Source: Actinomycetota bacterium (GTDB lineage Bacteria > Actinomycetota > Actinomycetes > Propionibacteriales > Propionibacteriaceae). Taken from it: 14,099 nt of DNA. A program made the position numbers and the translations under genes. The notes beneath the pieces are model-generated. The model was not told the DNA's origin, searched no databases, and worked only from the letters and a program-made list of their open reading frames with translations. The stretch's first letter is position 1, and each line of letters begins with the position of its first letter. The DNA lies in NCBI GenBank assembly GCA_016213595.1, contig JACRAA010000165.1:1-14099 (forward strand), written 5' to 3'. Positions 1 through 6,582 of the stretch are shown here, in pieces.

Positions 1-434
1 CACGGAGGACCGACTACCTCAAGCCGTCATTCGTCTCGGCCGCCATGCACCTCATCACGGCTGCCGCCGCGTCGCGGCGGCCCTGCGGGCTGGCCCGAGC
101 CATCTCGCTGACGGTCCCGGCACGAGAGTCGGTGGCAGAGTCCCTGTCCGCCGGACACATGCACCTCGCCGGACTCGCCACACCCGAGTTCCAGCACCGG
201 ATCCGCACCCCGAGGGGCGATGTCTTCCCCGACTTCTACTGGCCGGAGCTCGGCCTGGTGGGGGAGGTCGACGGGAAGGTCAAGTACACCGATCCCACGG
301 CCTACGAGCGGGAGAAGCTGCGCGAGCAGGCGCTGCGGGACCTCGGCTACAGGATCGTGCGCTGGACGGCCCGCGAGATCATGCTCAGCCCGGACGTCGT
401 GGTCGCCCGTGTCGCGAGAGCCTTAGCCGCCTGA
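1..434 (+). CDS. C-terminal part of AbiEi-like / DUF559-type protein (5' truncated by window edge)
   Basis: The reading frame is open from base 3 with no stop, so the ATG at 45 is probably internal and the real start lies outside the window. The visible part has about 143 residues. The segment GDVFPDFYWPELGLVGEVDG followed by KVKY carries the acidic, D-x(n)-E-x-D-G-x-x-K pattern of the Vsr/DUF559 nuclease-like fold. The later REQALRDLGYRIVRWTAREI matches the final helix and strand of that fold. From family knowledge, this domain is common at the C-terminus of actinobacterial proteins annotated as type IV toxin-antitoxin AbiEi-family. Those proteins usually have an N-terminal winged helix, which would lie off-window. 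No AbiEii-type toxin gene follows, because the next gene is convergent. Nuclease activity is not established, and many such proteins are orphans. Confidence 0.7.
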   Translation, partial: RRTDYLKPSFVSAAMHLITAAAASRRPCGLARAISLTVPARESVAESLSAGHMHLAGLATPEFQHRIRTPRGDVFPDFYWPELGLVGEVDGKVKYTDPTAYEREKLREQALRDLGYRIVRWTAREIMLSPDVVVARVARALAA

Positions 435-436
435 AC

Positions 437-597
437 GCCGAAACGGTTGAAATGGCCGCCCCGGAAGCTCCTCCCCAGCGGCCGAACCCGAAAACGGTTG
501 GAATGGTGGCCGTAGACGCACTCCAGGCCAACCGTTTTCGGGTTCGAGGCGCCCATCCCCCTGCGGATCGCTCTGATATCAACCGTTTCCGGGGTCG
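437..597. repeat. Nested inverted repeats (four copies of a CCGAAA(A)CGGTTG element) between convergent genes
   Basis: Four related copies occur: direct at about 437-456 and 484-507, inverted at 528-546 and 578-597. The inner pair is a perfect inverted repeat, GAACCCGAAAACGGTTGG at 484-501 against CCAACCGTTTTCGGGTTC at 528-545, extended by one more pair to 483/546, with a 26-base loop. The outer pair pairs less perfectly (CCGAAACGGTTGA with TCAACCGTTTCCGG). The two left copies also share a GRAATGG flank, and the two right copies share a TCGAGG flank. The element fills the gap between the AbiEi-like gene (+) and the end of the dlt operon (-). It could act as a bidirectional terminator, though it lacks a clear T-run. 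Confidence 0.8.
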
Positions 598-625
598 AGG
601 GGCGCAGCCGCGCCGGCGCAGCCTC

Positions 626-886
626 CTAGAAGCCGGTGTAGATGAACCCGCCGCCGCCGCCGGCGACGAAGAACCAGTAGAGGAACAGCATCGTCAGCGC
701 GACGAACGCGGTGAGGAACCAGACGAACGCCGGCACGCGGGACGGCGGCGGGGTCCACGGGTTCCGCGACGGGTTGACGACGGGGTGGTGCCCGACCATC
801 TGGATCCACGTGAGCGCGGCCCCCAGGCGGCCGGCGAGGGTGTGCGTGTCAGGATCGGGCGAAGCTCCAGCATGCGTGGGTGACAT
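626..886 (-). CDS. dltX: DltX-like small membrane protein (C-terminal FIYTGF motif)
   Basis: This 86-residue protein has a hydrophilic N-terminal half, one membrane segment at about residues 52-74 (VPAFVWFLTAFVALTMLFLY), a glycine run, and the C-terminal end FIYTGF. From family knowledge, Firmicute DltX is a roughly 50-residue one-helix protein. It ends in a conserved FIYxxF-type motif whose tyrosine is implicated in carrying D-alanine between DltB and DltD; here that is Tyr83. The gene overlaps the dltD end by 38 bases, so it is the last gene of the dlt operon, whereas Firmicute dltX lies before dltA. The ATG at 886 follows a strong GGAGGGGG ribosome site. An internal ATG at 799 would give 57 residues, closer to the usual DltX length, but has a weaker ribosome site. 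The assignment rests on motif, topology and position, not on a database match. Confidence 0.72.
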   Translation of the reverse strand: MSPTHAGASPDPDTHTLAGRLGAALTWIQMVGHHPVVNPSRNPWTPPPSRVPAFVWFLTAFVALTMLFLYWFFVAGGGGGFIYTGF

Positions 887-2045
887 CCAACCACCCCCTC
901 CAGCCGAGGTGGAGCGTGTCGAAGAAGTAGTAGGGCTCGTACGCGTTGCCGCTGAGGTCGACGAGCTCAGCGTCGTTCAGCGCCGCCATCGCCCGGATCT
1001 TCGCGGCGAACCCGTCGCGCTGCGCCTTCGGCAGACCGGTGAAGTCGCTCCACAACCCGTTCACGGGCAGCGCGATGAGCATGACCTGGATGCCGAGGTC
1101 CTGGGCCACGTCGAGGAAGAGCTGCAGGTCGCTGTACTCGACCGACGAGGTGAAGCTCACCCCGGTCTGCTGGCCCCTGAACTTGCCGAGCTGGGGAAGG
1201 ATCCTCGAGGAGTAGTACGAGTTCTCCATGTTGTACGGGTTCTGGCCCACCCGGGCGCGGCCGGCAGCAGTCGCCTTCGCGTCCTCCGCGGCCCAGTCGA
1301 TGGTGTCCATCGGCTGCTTGCCCGGCTGCCACGGGCCCGTGTAGCTGACCCCCTTGCGGTAGTCGACCCCCTTGTACGTGTCCCGCAGCGTGTTGATCCG
1401 CGACGTGAAGACGTTGTACGGGGCGTTGACCACCTCCTCGACAGCGCTCGCCGTCGTCGTCGCGCAGCTCGCCCCGAGCGTGCAGAGCTGCGGCACGAGC
1501 GAGCCGACCCGGGCGATGAGCTGGGACCGGGTGCGGGCAGACAGCTGGGGGTTCGCCAGCATCCGGTTCCAGGCGGCGTGCGAGAACACCGACTGGAACA
1601 GGCTCGCCTTCTCGCCGCCCGGCACGAACCACTGGGGTGACAGGATCAGGGCGACCTTCTTGTTCGCGATGCTCGAGCCCACGGCCGCGAGCTCGACCGC
1701 GTGGTACAGGTCCTGCTGGTTGCCGCGCCCCGACTCGTACATGTCGAAGTCCGACGCGTTCGCCGGCAGCCAGGTCCCCGCGTTCTGCTCGATCGGCACG
1801 CCCAGCTCGGAGCTGCCCATGAGGTACAGGTTGGTGACGCCCTCCGGCTCCCCGGCCATCGCCTGCTGGTACAGGCGAACGGTGTCCTCGCGGTGACCCG
1901 GGCTCTCGTAGTTGAGCACCCGGACGCTGCGCTGGACAGGGTGCTTGACGGTCGTCAGCGCGCGGACGGCCATGTCCGCGACGGGACTGAGGAACAGCCC
2001 GATGGCGAGGACCATGCCCGCGAGCAGGGCGCCCACGCGTCGCAT
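849..2045 (-). CDS. dltD: DltD, D-alanyl transfer protein
   Basis: This 398-residue protein has an N-terminal signal-anchor (about residues 5-21), which places the rest outside the membrane. The SGNH-like catalytic features of DltD are visible: LYLMGSSELGVP at residues 73-84 holds the nucleophile serine (Ser78 or Ser79). FFDTLHLGWRGWLD near the C-terminus holds Asp376 and His379. The mid-protein LILSPQWF block is also typical of DltD. In the known pathway, DltD acts on the outer face of the membrane and moves D-alanine onto the teichoic acid. The ATG overlaps the dltC stop as ATGA, indicating translational coupling. The length is close to Firmicute DltD. The family assignment is confident; the polymer it modifies here is not known. 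Confidence 0.93.
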   Translation of the reverse strand: MRRVGALLAGMVLAIGLFLSPVADMAVRALTTVKHPVQRSVRVLNYESPGHREDTVRLYQQAMAGEPEGVTNLYLMGSSELGVPIEQNAGTWLPANASDFDMYESGRGNQQDLYHAVELAAVGSSIANKKVALILSPQWFVPGGEKASLFQSVFSHAAWNRMLANPQLSARTRSQLIARVGSLVPQLCTLGASCATTTASAVEEVVNAPYNVFTSRINTLRDTYKGVDYRKGVSYTGPWQPGKQPMDTIDWAAEDAKATAAGRARVGQNPYNMENSYYSSRILPQLGKFRGQQTGVSFTSSVEYSDLQLFLDVAQDLGIQVMLIALPVNGLWSDFTGLPKAQRDGFAAKIRAMAALNDAELVDLSGNAYEPYYFFDTLHLGWRGWLDVTHACWSFARS

Positions 2046-2287
2046 CAGAGGCGCTCCGCAACGAACGTGAGGATGCGGTTGACGGTTGAGATGTCCTCGC
2101 GCTCCACCGCGGTGGGCGGGACGCGGATGCCCAGCTCGTCCTCCAGGCTGACGAGGAGCTGTGTCATGCCGAGGGAGTCGAGCAGCCCGGCCTCGAACAG
2201 GTCCACGTCACGCTCGGAGTCGATCGCGTCAGTGCCGCACACCTCGACGAGAAGGCGCAGGACCTCCTGCTCCTGGGCCTCGTCCAT
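2045..2287 (-). CDS. dltC: DltC, D-alanyl carrier protein
   Basis: An 80-residue acidic carrier protein, the normal length for DltC. The phosphopantetheine attachment site is LLDSLGMTQLL, with Ser38 as the modified residue. The downstream helix segment VSLEDELGIRVPPTAVEREDISTVNRI is the classic four-helix carrier pattern. It accepts D-alanine from DltA as a thioester and presents it to DltB at the inner membrane face. The start ATG at 2287 is preceded by AAGGGAG. The gene ends in an ATGA overlap with dltD. It is separated from dltB by 78 bases, the only true gap inside the operon. A separate phosphopantetheinyl transferase is needed and is not encoded in the window. Confidence 0.95.
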   Translation of the reverse strand: MDEAQEQEVLRLLVEVCGTDAIDSERDVDLFEAGLLDSLGMTQLLVSLEDELGIRVPPTAVEREDISTVNRILTFVAERL

Positions 2288-2324
2288 GTCACTCCCTTGT
2301 CCATCGATGCCACGCCTGGAAGGA

Positions 2325-2330
2325 ACTTTA
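2325..2330 (-). promoter_or_regulatory. Possible internal promoter -10 (TAAAGT) ahead of dltC
   Basis: The 78-base dltB-dltC gap contains TAAAGT on the minus strand, an AT-rich hexamer fitting TANNNT in a GC-rich background, about 38 bases before the dltC start. No convincing -35 was found. It could give extra transcription of dltC, dltD and dltX, but the evidence is weak. Confidence 0.25.
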
Positions 2331-2365
2331 GCCGGGCTAGGGGTGCGACCCGACAGCCGAGCGCC

Positions 2366-3511
2366 CTAGATCGGCAGGATGTGCCCCGAGAACAGCAGGA
2401 ACCCGAACACGACGAGCTGGAACGTCACGGCGATGGCCACGACGCGGTACGCGAGATGGTGCCGGTACGCGTACAGCCGGCTCTTCTTCTCGTACACGTC
2501 GTTCCCGACGAGAAGGAGCCCGTGGTACAGCCCGTACAGCAGGAAGTGCAGCTGGAAGCCGTGCCAGGCCCCCATCAGCAGCATGTTGAGTGCGAGCGCC
2601 ACCCGGCCGGCGGCGACGCGTCGGCCCTTGAACAGCGGCATCCGCATGAAGAACATGGCCATCCGCGTGTACAGGTAGTCGCGCAACCAGAACGACAGCG
2701 TGATGTGCCAGCGGGTCCAGAAGTCCTTGATGGACTCCGAGGCGAACGGCAGCCGGAAGTTGGGTGGGGTGCGGATGCCGAAGATGTACGAGGTGCCGAC
2801 GGCCATCGCGGAGTAGCCCGCGAAGTCGAAGAACAGCCGTCCGGTGTAGAGGTACATGTACGCCAACGTCTGCGGCCAGCCCACCGCCCAGTCGAGCTGG
2901 GTCGTGAACCACGCCGCCAGGACGAACTTGTACACCGCTCCCAGGAGCAGCATGCCGAGGCCTCGGCCCAGCAGGTACACGTACTCGTCGCGCGTCCACA
3001 CCCTGTCCGCGTCCTGCTCGAAGCGACGGAACCGGTCGATGGGGCCGCTCGCGAGCGTCGGGAAGAACAGGATGAAGAACGTCAGGTCGCCCAGCGGGAG
3101 CGCCGTGATGAGCCCGTCCGTGGTCTCGAGGACGACCTGGATGGCACGGAACGACAGGTACGAGACGCCGAGGAACCCGATGCTCAGCGTGGGGAACAGG
3201 TTGGCGGCCTTCACCACCACGAGCGGCGCCGTGGCAGCGGCCGCGGCCAGCCGCGCGATCCAGGGGTCGACGTGCTCGTGCCCCAGCCGGAAGCGCAGCC
3301 AGAGCTTGATGAGCGTCAGCTCGAAGACGAGGAACCCGACGAGCCACAGCCACTGGCCCGAGGTCCACCCGATGAGCAGGACCACCATGACGACGGTCGC
3401 GACCCGGGTGTACGGACGCAGGGGCTTCTCGAGCAGCCCGATCAGGATGGCCGGAAGGCTGACCAGCGTGAGGATGTAGAACCAGTACAGCGACCCGTAC
3501 TCCTCGATCAT
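2366..3511 (-). CDS. dltB: DltB, MBOAT-family membrane protein for D-alanine transfer
   Basis: A 381-residue polytopic membrane protein of the MBOAT family. FWTRWHITLSFWLRDYLY (about residues 264-281) contains the conserved His269. LMGAWHGFQLHF (about 312-323) contains the invariant MBOAT His317. LFFDFAGYSAMAVGTSYIFGI (about 226-246) is the cytosol-facing block typical of DltB/AlgI proteins. In the known mechanism, DltB binds D-alanyl-DltC inside and passes D-alanine across the membrane, via DltX, toward DltD. The start ATG at 3511 overlaps the dltA stop as ATGA, the usual dltAB coupling. Length and motif order match Firmicute DltB, so the assignment is firm despite the high-GC host. Confidence 0.95.
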   Translation of the reverse strand: MIEEYGSLYWFYILTLVSLPAILIGLLEKPLRPYTRVATVVMVVLLIGWTSGQWLWLVGFLVFELTLIKLWLRFRLGHEHVDPWIARLAAAAATAPLVVVKAANLFPTLSIGFLGVSYLSFRAIQVVLETTDGLITALPLGDLTFFILFFPTLASGPIDRFRRFEQDADRVWTRDEYVYLLGRGLGMLLLGAVYKFVLAAWFTTQLDWAVGWPQTLAYMYLYTGRLFFDFAGYSAMAVGTSYIFGIRTPPNFRLPFASESIKDFWTRWHITLSFWLRDYLYTRMAMFFMRMPLFKGRRVAAGRVALALNMLLMGAWHGFQLHFLLYGLYHGLLLVGNDVYEKKSRLYAYRHHLAYRVVAIAVTFQLVVFGFLLFSGHILPI

Positions 3512-5043
3512 GGGCTGCCCGTCAGCAGGGCTCGTCGGTCCGCCTTGCCGTTGGGGGTCATCGGGATCCGGTCCACCACTGTGAGCAGCTTCGGCACCAT
3601 GTACTCCGGCACGTACGCACGGAGCTCGCGCTTGAGACCGGTCGCGACGGCGAGGGGGCTGCCGTCCGGCACGTGGTCGAGCTGCACGAAGCCGTGGAGA
3701 TGCGTGACGACGCCGTCCTCCCCCCGGACCGCCAGCACCGCGGCCTGCTGAACGCCCGTGACACGGCGCAGGTTCGTCTCGATGTCCTCGAGCTCGATCC
3801 GGTAGCCGTGGAGCTTCACCTGGCCGTCGAGGCGCCCTCCGAAGTACAGCATCCCGTCAGGGGTGAGCCGCCCGAGGTCTCCGGTCCGGTAGGCCGGCGT
3901 CGGGACGCCGTCGACGTCCACGACCGTGAACGCGGCCTCCGTGAGGTCCGGGCGGTGGAGGTACCCGACCGACACGGTGTTGCCCGCGATGACGATCTCG
4001 CCGGGCTCGCCGGGGGGCAGTGGGGTGCCCGCCTCGTCGCGGATGAGGATCGTCGTCCCGGGCTTGGCCCGTCCCACGGGTAACGCCGTACCGTCGAGGT
4101 GCTCCGGACCGATCGTCACGCTCGTGACGGCGACCGTGGACTCCGTCGGTCCGTACGTGTTGACCACCTTCGCGTCGGGGAACCGCTGCAGCAGCGCTCG
4201 AGCCGTCGCCGGGGAGAGGGTCTCGCCGCAGAACAGGAAGACCCGAAGCCGCGGCAGCAGGGTCGCGTCGAACGCCCGGTCGGCCAGGCACAGGTCGGCG
4301 AACGACGGGGTGCTGACCCACACCGAGACGCCGCTGCCGCCGAGCTCCTCGTGGCGCCGGCGGGCGTGTCCCGCGGAGGCGGCGTCGAGCGAGTGGAGCG
4401 TCGCGCCCGACGTCAGCGCGCAGTACAGGTCCATCACGGACAGGTCGAACGAGAAGGGTGCCTGGTTGAGCCAGACCGGCGTCCCCTCGATGCCGGCGTC
4501 GTTCGTCAGCCCGGTCGCCCAGTCGACGAAGTGGGCCAGAGCCGACCCGGTGATCTGGACGCCCTTCGGCCGCCCTGTGCTGCCCGAGGTGTAGACGACG
4601 TAGTACGGCTCGTCCGGCGCCACCTCCCTCGGCGTGCCCGTCGGGCCGGACGGCACCACACCGTCCGCCAGACCCGCGGCGTCGAGGACAGTCATCCCCG
4701 GGTGGCTCACACCCTCCGGCAGCGGGCGCACCGCCAGGACCAGCCGCGCGCCGGACTCCTCGACCACGCTGGCTATGCGGTCGGCCGGCCACGAGAGGTC
4801 GACCGGCACGTACGGATGGCCCGCACGGACGGCCCCGAGGAACGCGACGAGCATCGACGACTCCTTGTGGCCGTACACGACGACCGGGCTTCCGTCGTCG
4901 CGGAGCTCCCCGGCGATGCGTGCGGCGAGAGCGGTCGCGCCCGACCAGAGCTGTGCGTACGAGAGGCGCTCGCCGCGGTACGCATGGGCGACCGCAGCAC
5001 CGTCGCGCGTCGCCGCCGCCCGGATCCGTTCGATGACATCCAC
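3508..5043 (-). CDS. dltA: DltA, D-alanine--D-alanyl carrier protein ligase
   Basis: A 511-residue ANL-family adenylation enzyme. It forms D-alanyl-AMP and loads D-alanine on the DltC phosphopantetheine arm in the cytoplasm. Visible motifs in order: YTSGSTGRPK (151-160, ATP loop); LNQAPFSFDLSVMDLY (192-207, characteristic of DltA rather than other adenylation enzymes); VFLFCGETL (268-276, with the active-site cysteine Cys272); NTYGPTE (295-301); YRTGDL (385-390); PNGK with catalytic Lys500. The start is a GTG at 5043 with AAGGGAG about 11 bases upstream. It is the first gene of the dltABCDX operon and is divergent from the methyltransferase gene, with which it shares a 74-base control region. 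Confidence 0.96.
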   Translation of the reverse strand: MDVIERIRAAATRDGAAVAHAYRGERLSYAQLWSGATALAARIAGELRDDGSPVVVYGHKESSMLVAFLGAVRAGHPYVPVDLSWPADRIASVVEESGARLVLAVRPLPEGVSHPGMTVLDAAGLADGVVPSGPTGTPREVAPDEPYYVVYTSGSTGRPKGVQITGSALAHFVDWATGLTNDAGIEGTPVWLNQAPFSFDLSVMDLYCALTSGATLHSLDAASAGHARRRHEELGGSGVSVWVSTPSFADLCLADRAFDATLLPRLRVFLFCGETLSPATARALLQRFPDAKVVNTYGPTESTVAVTSVTIGPEHLDGTALPVGRAKPGTTILIRDEAGTPLPPGEPGEIVIAGNTVSVGYLHRPDLTEAAFTVVDVDGVPTPAYRTGDLGRLTPDGMLYFGGRLDGQVKLHGYRIELEDIETNLRRVTGVQQAAVLAVRGEDGVVTHLHGFVQLDHVPDGSPLAVATGLKRELRAYVPEYMVPKLLTVVDRIPMTPNGKADRRALLTGSP

Positions 5044-5117
5044 GTCGCGTACCGCTCCCTTCTCGCGGCTGATGGTACCGAGCGTGGCACAGGCGGCGCT
5101 CCGGCTACGTTGACCGC
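5044..5117. promoter_or_regulatory. Divergent promoter region between dltA and the methyltransferase gene
   Basis: All promoter signals for both genes must fit in these 74 bases or within the neighbouring genes. On the minus strand a TACCAT (complement of 5072-5077) could be the dlt -10 box, leaving a leader with an AAGGGAG ribosome site. On the plus strand TACGTT at 5106-5111 lies six bases before the methyltransferase ATG, the arrangement expected of a leaderless transcript. The -35 elements are not clear. Confidence 0.4.
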
Positions 5118-5846
5118 ATGCCCTTCGAGTGGAACGCCCGGATGTACGACGCCCTGCCGCTCCCCCACGTGGCCTGGGGGAGGCGCGTGCTGGACCGCAT
5201 GCGGCTCACCGGCAACGAGCGGGTGCTCGACGCCGGGTGCGGGACCGGGCGGGACGCCGCCGCCCTTCTGGACCGGATGCCCGGCGTCGACCTCGTGGGC
5301 GTCGATGCGTCGGCGCAGATGATCGACGCTGCGCGCGAGAGGCTCGCCGACAGGGCCACGTTCATCGTCGCCGACCTCACGCAGCCGCTCCCGATCGAGC
5401 CCGTCGACGCCGTGATGAGCGTCGCCGCGTTCCACTGGGTCACCGACCACGACCTGCTGTTCGACAACCTGGCCGCCTCCGTACGGCCCGGCGGCCGGCT
5501 CACCTCGGACTGCGGCGGCGAGGGGCAGCTCGCCGTGCTGGACGAGGCGCTGGTCCACGTCACCGGGAAGCCCAAGCAGTACATCCGGTTCGCCGGTGTC
5601 GCCGACACCGAGGCGTCGCTGCGCGGGGCGGGGTGGGAGGTGGAGTCGGTTCTGCTCCGGCCCGACCCGTTGCGCATCGACGACCCGGACCTTCTCGAGA
5701 CGTACCTGGCCACCGTCTGCCTCGGTGCCTATCTCGACGACCTGCCCGCGGACGAGCATCAGGGGTTCGTCAGGGCGGTACGGGAGGCCATGCCGGCGCC
5801 GGTGGTCGACTACGTGCGGCTGGAGATCGACGCCGTCCGGCGGTGA
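5118..5846 (+). CDS. Class I SAM-dependent methyltransferase
   Basis: A 242-residue soluble enzyme with a Rossmann methyltransferase core. Motif I is VLDAGCGTGRD (36-46), which binds SAM. VGVDASAQMI (60-69) holds the acidic residue (Asp63) that contacts the SAM ribose. ADLTQPLPI follows as motif II, and AAFHWVTD (103-110) resembles the trans-aconitate methyltransferase (Tam) and related small-molecule methyltransferase group. The start ATG at 5118 has no ribosome site but has TACGTT six bases upstream, so translation is probably leaderless. The substrate cannot be inferred. It is divergent from dltA and is not obviously part of the D-alanylation pathway. Confidence 0.85.
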   Translation: MPFEWNARMYDALPLPHVAWGRRVLDRMRLTGNERVLDAGCGTGRDAAALLDRMPGVDLVGVDASAQMIDAARERLADRATFIVADLTQPLPIEPVDAVMSVAAFHWVTDHDLLFDNLAASVRPGGRLTSDCGGEGQLAVLDEALVHVTGKPKQYIRFAGVADTEASLRGAGWEVESVLLRPDPLRIDDPDLLETYLATVCLGAYLDDLPADEHQGFVRAVREAMPAPVVDYVRLEIDAVRR

Positions 5847-5892
5847 TCCCTCGTCGGGCCTCCTTCCTCGTGGAATTCGTACCCGATGATTC

Positions 5893-5930
5893 TTGAGTTG
5901 CTCCGCTTACCGAGTAATCATGTAATCATG
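5893..5930 (+). promoter_or_regulatory. Promoter and duplicated TAATCATG octamer at the start of the RHH-like gene
   Basis: TTGAGT (5893-5898) and TAATCA (5915-5920) are 16 bases apart and resemble a sigma-70 -35/-10 pair. The octamer TAATCATG occurs twice in tandem (5915-5922 and 5923-5930), and the second copy contains the ATG. The -10 lies seven bases before the ATG, so the transcript is probably leaderless. The duplicated octamer is a plausible operator for the downstream ribbon-helix-helix-like protein itself. Confidence 0.45.
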
Positions 5931-6419
5931 AACATCTCAGAGTGGTTCGCGGGGCGCTTGCCCGAGTGGTTCACAGGGTCGCCGGAGATCACGGTCGACC
6001 GCGAGGAGATCCTCGTCGTGGGGCGGCTGCGCGTCCCTGACCCGGATGACGGCAGCGCAGGCAGTGACTCGGCCGCCGAAGGTCGCATCGCACGGTGGCG
6101 GGAGGAGACCCGCCGGGACCGGATGAAGATCGCCGACGAGGCTGAGGCGCGCTTCGGCCGGAAGGTCGCGTGGGGAGCGGAGTACGGGGAGATCCGCGTG
6201 ATCTTCACGCAGCTCTCCATCCCGGTCATGACCCGTCTGCGCCAGCCCGAGCGGCGCGTGCTCGACACGCTGGTGGCAGCAGGCGTCGCACGGTCACGGT
6301 CCGACGCCCTCGCCTGGTGCGTACGGCTGGTGGGCAGCAACGAGGAGGCCTGGATCGCCTCGCTGCGTGAGGCTCTCGGCGCTGTCGACGAGGCGAGGAA
6401 GGCGGGCCCGACGGCCTGA
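5928..6419 (+). CDS. Uncharacterised protein with ribbon-helix-helix-like C-terminal segment
   Basis: A 163-residue protein whose family I do not recognise by name. The N-terminus (1-37) contains the internal repeat EWFAGRLP/EWFTGSPE. A charged helical middle follows (about 51-77, rich in Arg and Glu). The C-terminal part LSIPVMTRLRQPERRVLDTL then VAAGVARSRSDALAWCVRLV (about 97-135) resembles a ribbon-helix-helix DNA-binding unit: a short strand, a helix, then a GVARSRSDAL turn and a second helix. This suggests a regulator or an antitoxin-like protein, but no partner toxin gene is adjacent. I chose the ATG at 5928 over 5886 because it follows a promoter-like sequence and starts the better conserved-looking region. 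The function is inferred from pattern only. Confidence 0.6.
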   Translation: MNISEWFAGRLPEWFTGSPEITVDREEILVVGRLRVPDPDDGSAGSDSAAEGRIARWREETRRDRMKIADEAEARFGRKVAWGAEYGEIRVIFTQLSIPVMTRLRQPERRVLDTLVAAGVARSRSDALAWCVRLVGSNEEAWIASLREALGAVDEARKAGPTA

Positions 6420-6445
6420 GGACGGCAGTCTCGGGTGCGGGGGAC

Positions 6446-6516
6446 GGGTTTCGGCCGTCTGGTTCAGAGCAAGGGGCCGATAGGGGTCCCCGGGGCGATC
6501 CGGACGGCCGAAACCC
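6446..6516. terminator. Inverted repeat between convergent genes, probable bidirectional terminator
   Basis: GGGTTTCGGCCGTC at 6446-6459 is perfectly complementary to GACGGCCGAAACCC at 6503-6516, with three further pairs possible inward including one G-U. The loop contains a smaller GGGG/CCCC stem. It lies between the RHH-like gene (+) and metB (-), where both transcripts must end. No T-tract follows, as is common in actinobacteria. Confidence 0.55.
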
Positions 6517-6582
6517 TCTGCTACGAGCGGCGCCCGGTCCAGGACGGAAACGCTCTGCTACGAGCGGCGCGCTCGGTCCAGG
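6503..6582. repeat. Imperfect tandem duplication (about 40 bases) covering the metB stop codon
   Basis: Two adjacent copies of a GAAAC[C/G]CTCTGCTACGAGC-type unit, each followed by GGCGC and then CGGTCCAGG, occupy about 6503-6542 and 6543-6582. The right copy encodes the last residues of MetB and its stop codon (complement of 6558-6560). The left copy lies past the stop and overlaps the right arm of the terminator-like inverted repeat. It looks like a duplication of the metB 3' end. Confidence 0.75.

Noticed and set aside
452..883. 143-codon plus-strand frame through the inverted repeats and opposite dltX
   Set aside because: Highly charged low-complexity translation with no motif; the opposite strand encodes the membrane helix and FIYTGF end.
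711..1640. Long plus-strand frame opposite dltD
   Set aside because: Arginine- and valine-rich composition typical of the antisense frame of a GC-rich gene; dltD on the other strand has clear family motifs.
2297..3751. 484-codon plus-strand frame opposite dltB and part of dltA
   Set aside because: Low-complexity E/R/Q/P-rich translation with no motif; it spans two well-identified genes on the opposite strand.
4099..5322. 407-codon plus-strand frame crossing dltA and the methyltransferase start
   Set aside because: It crosses from antisense of dltA into a wrong frame of the methyltransferase gene; composition is a shadow frame.
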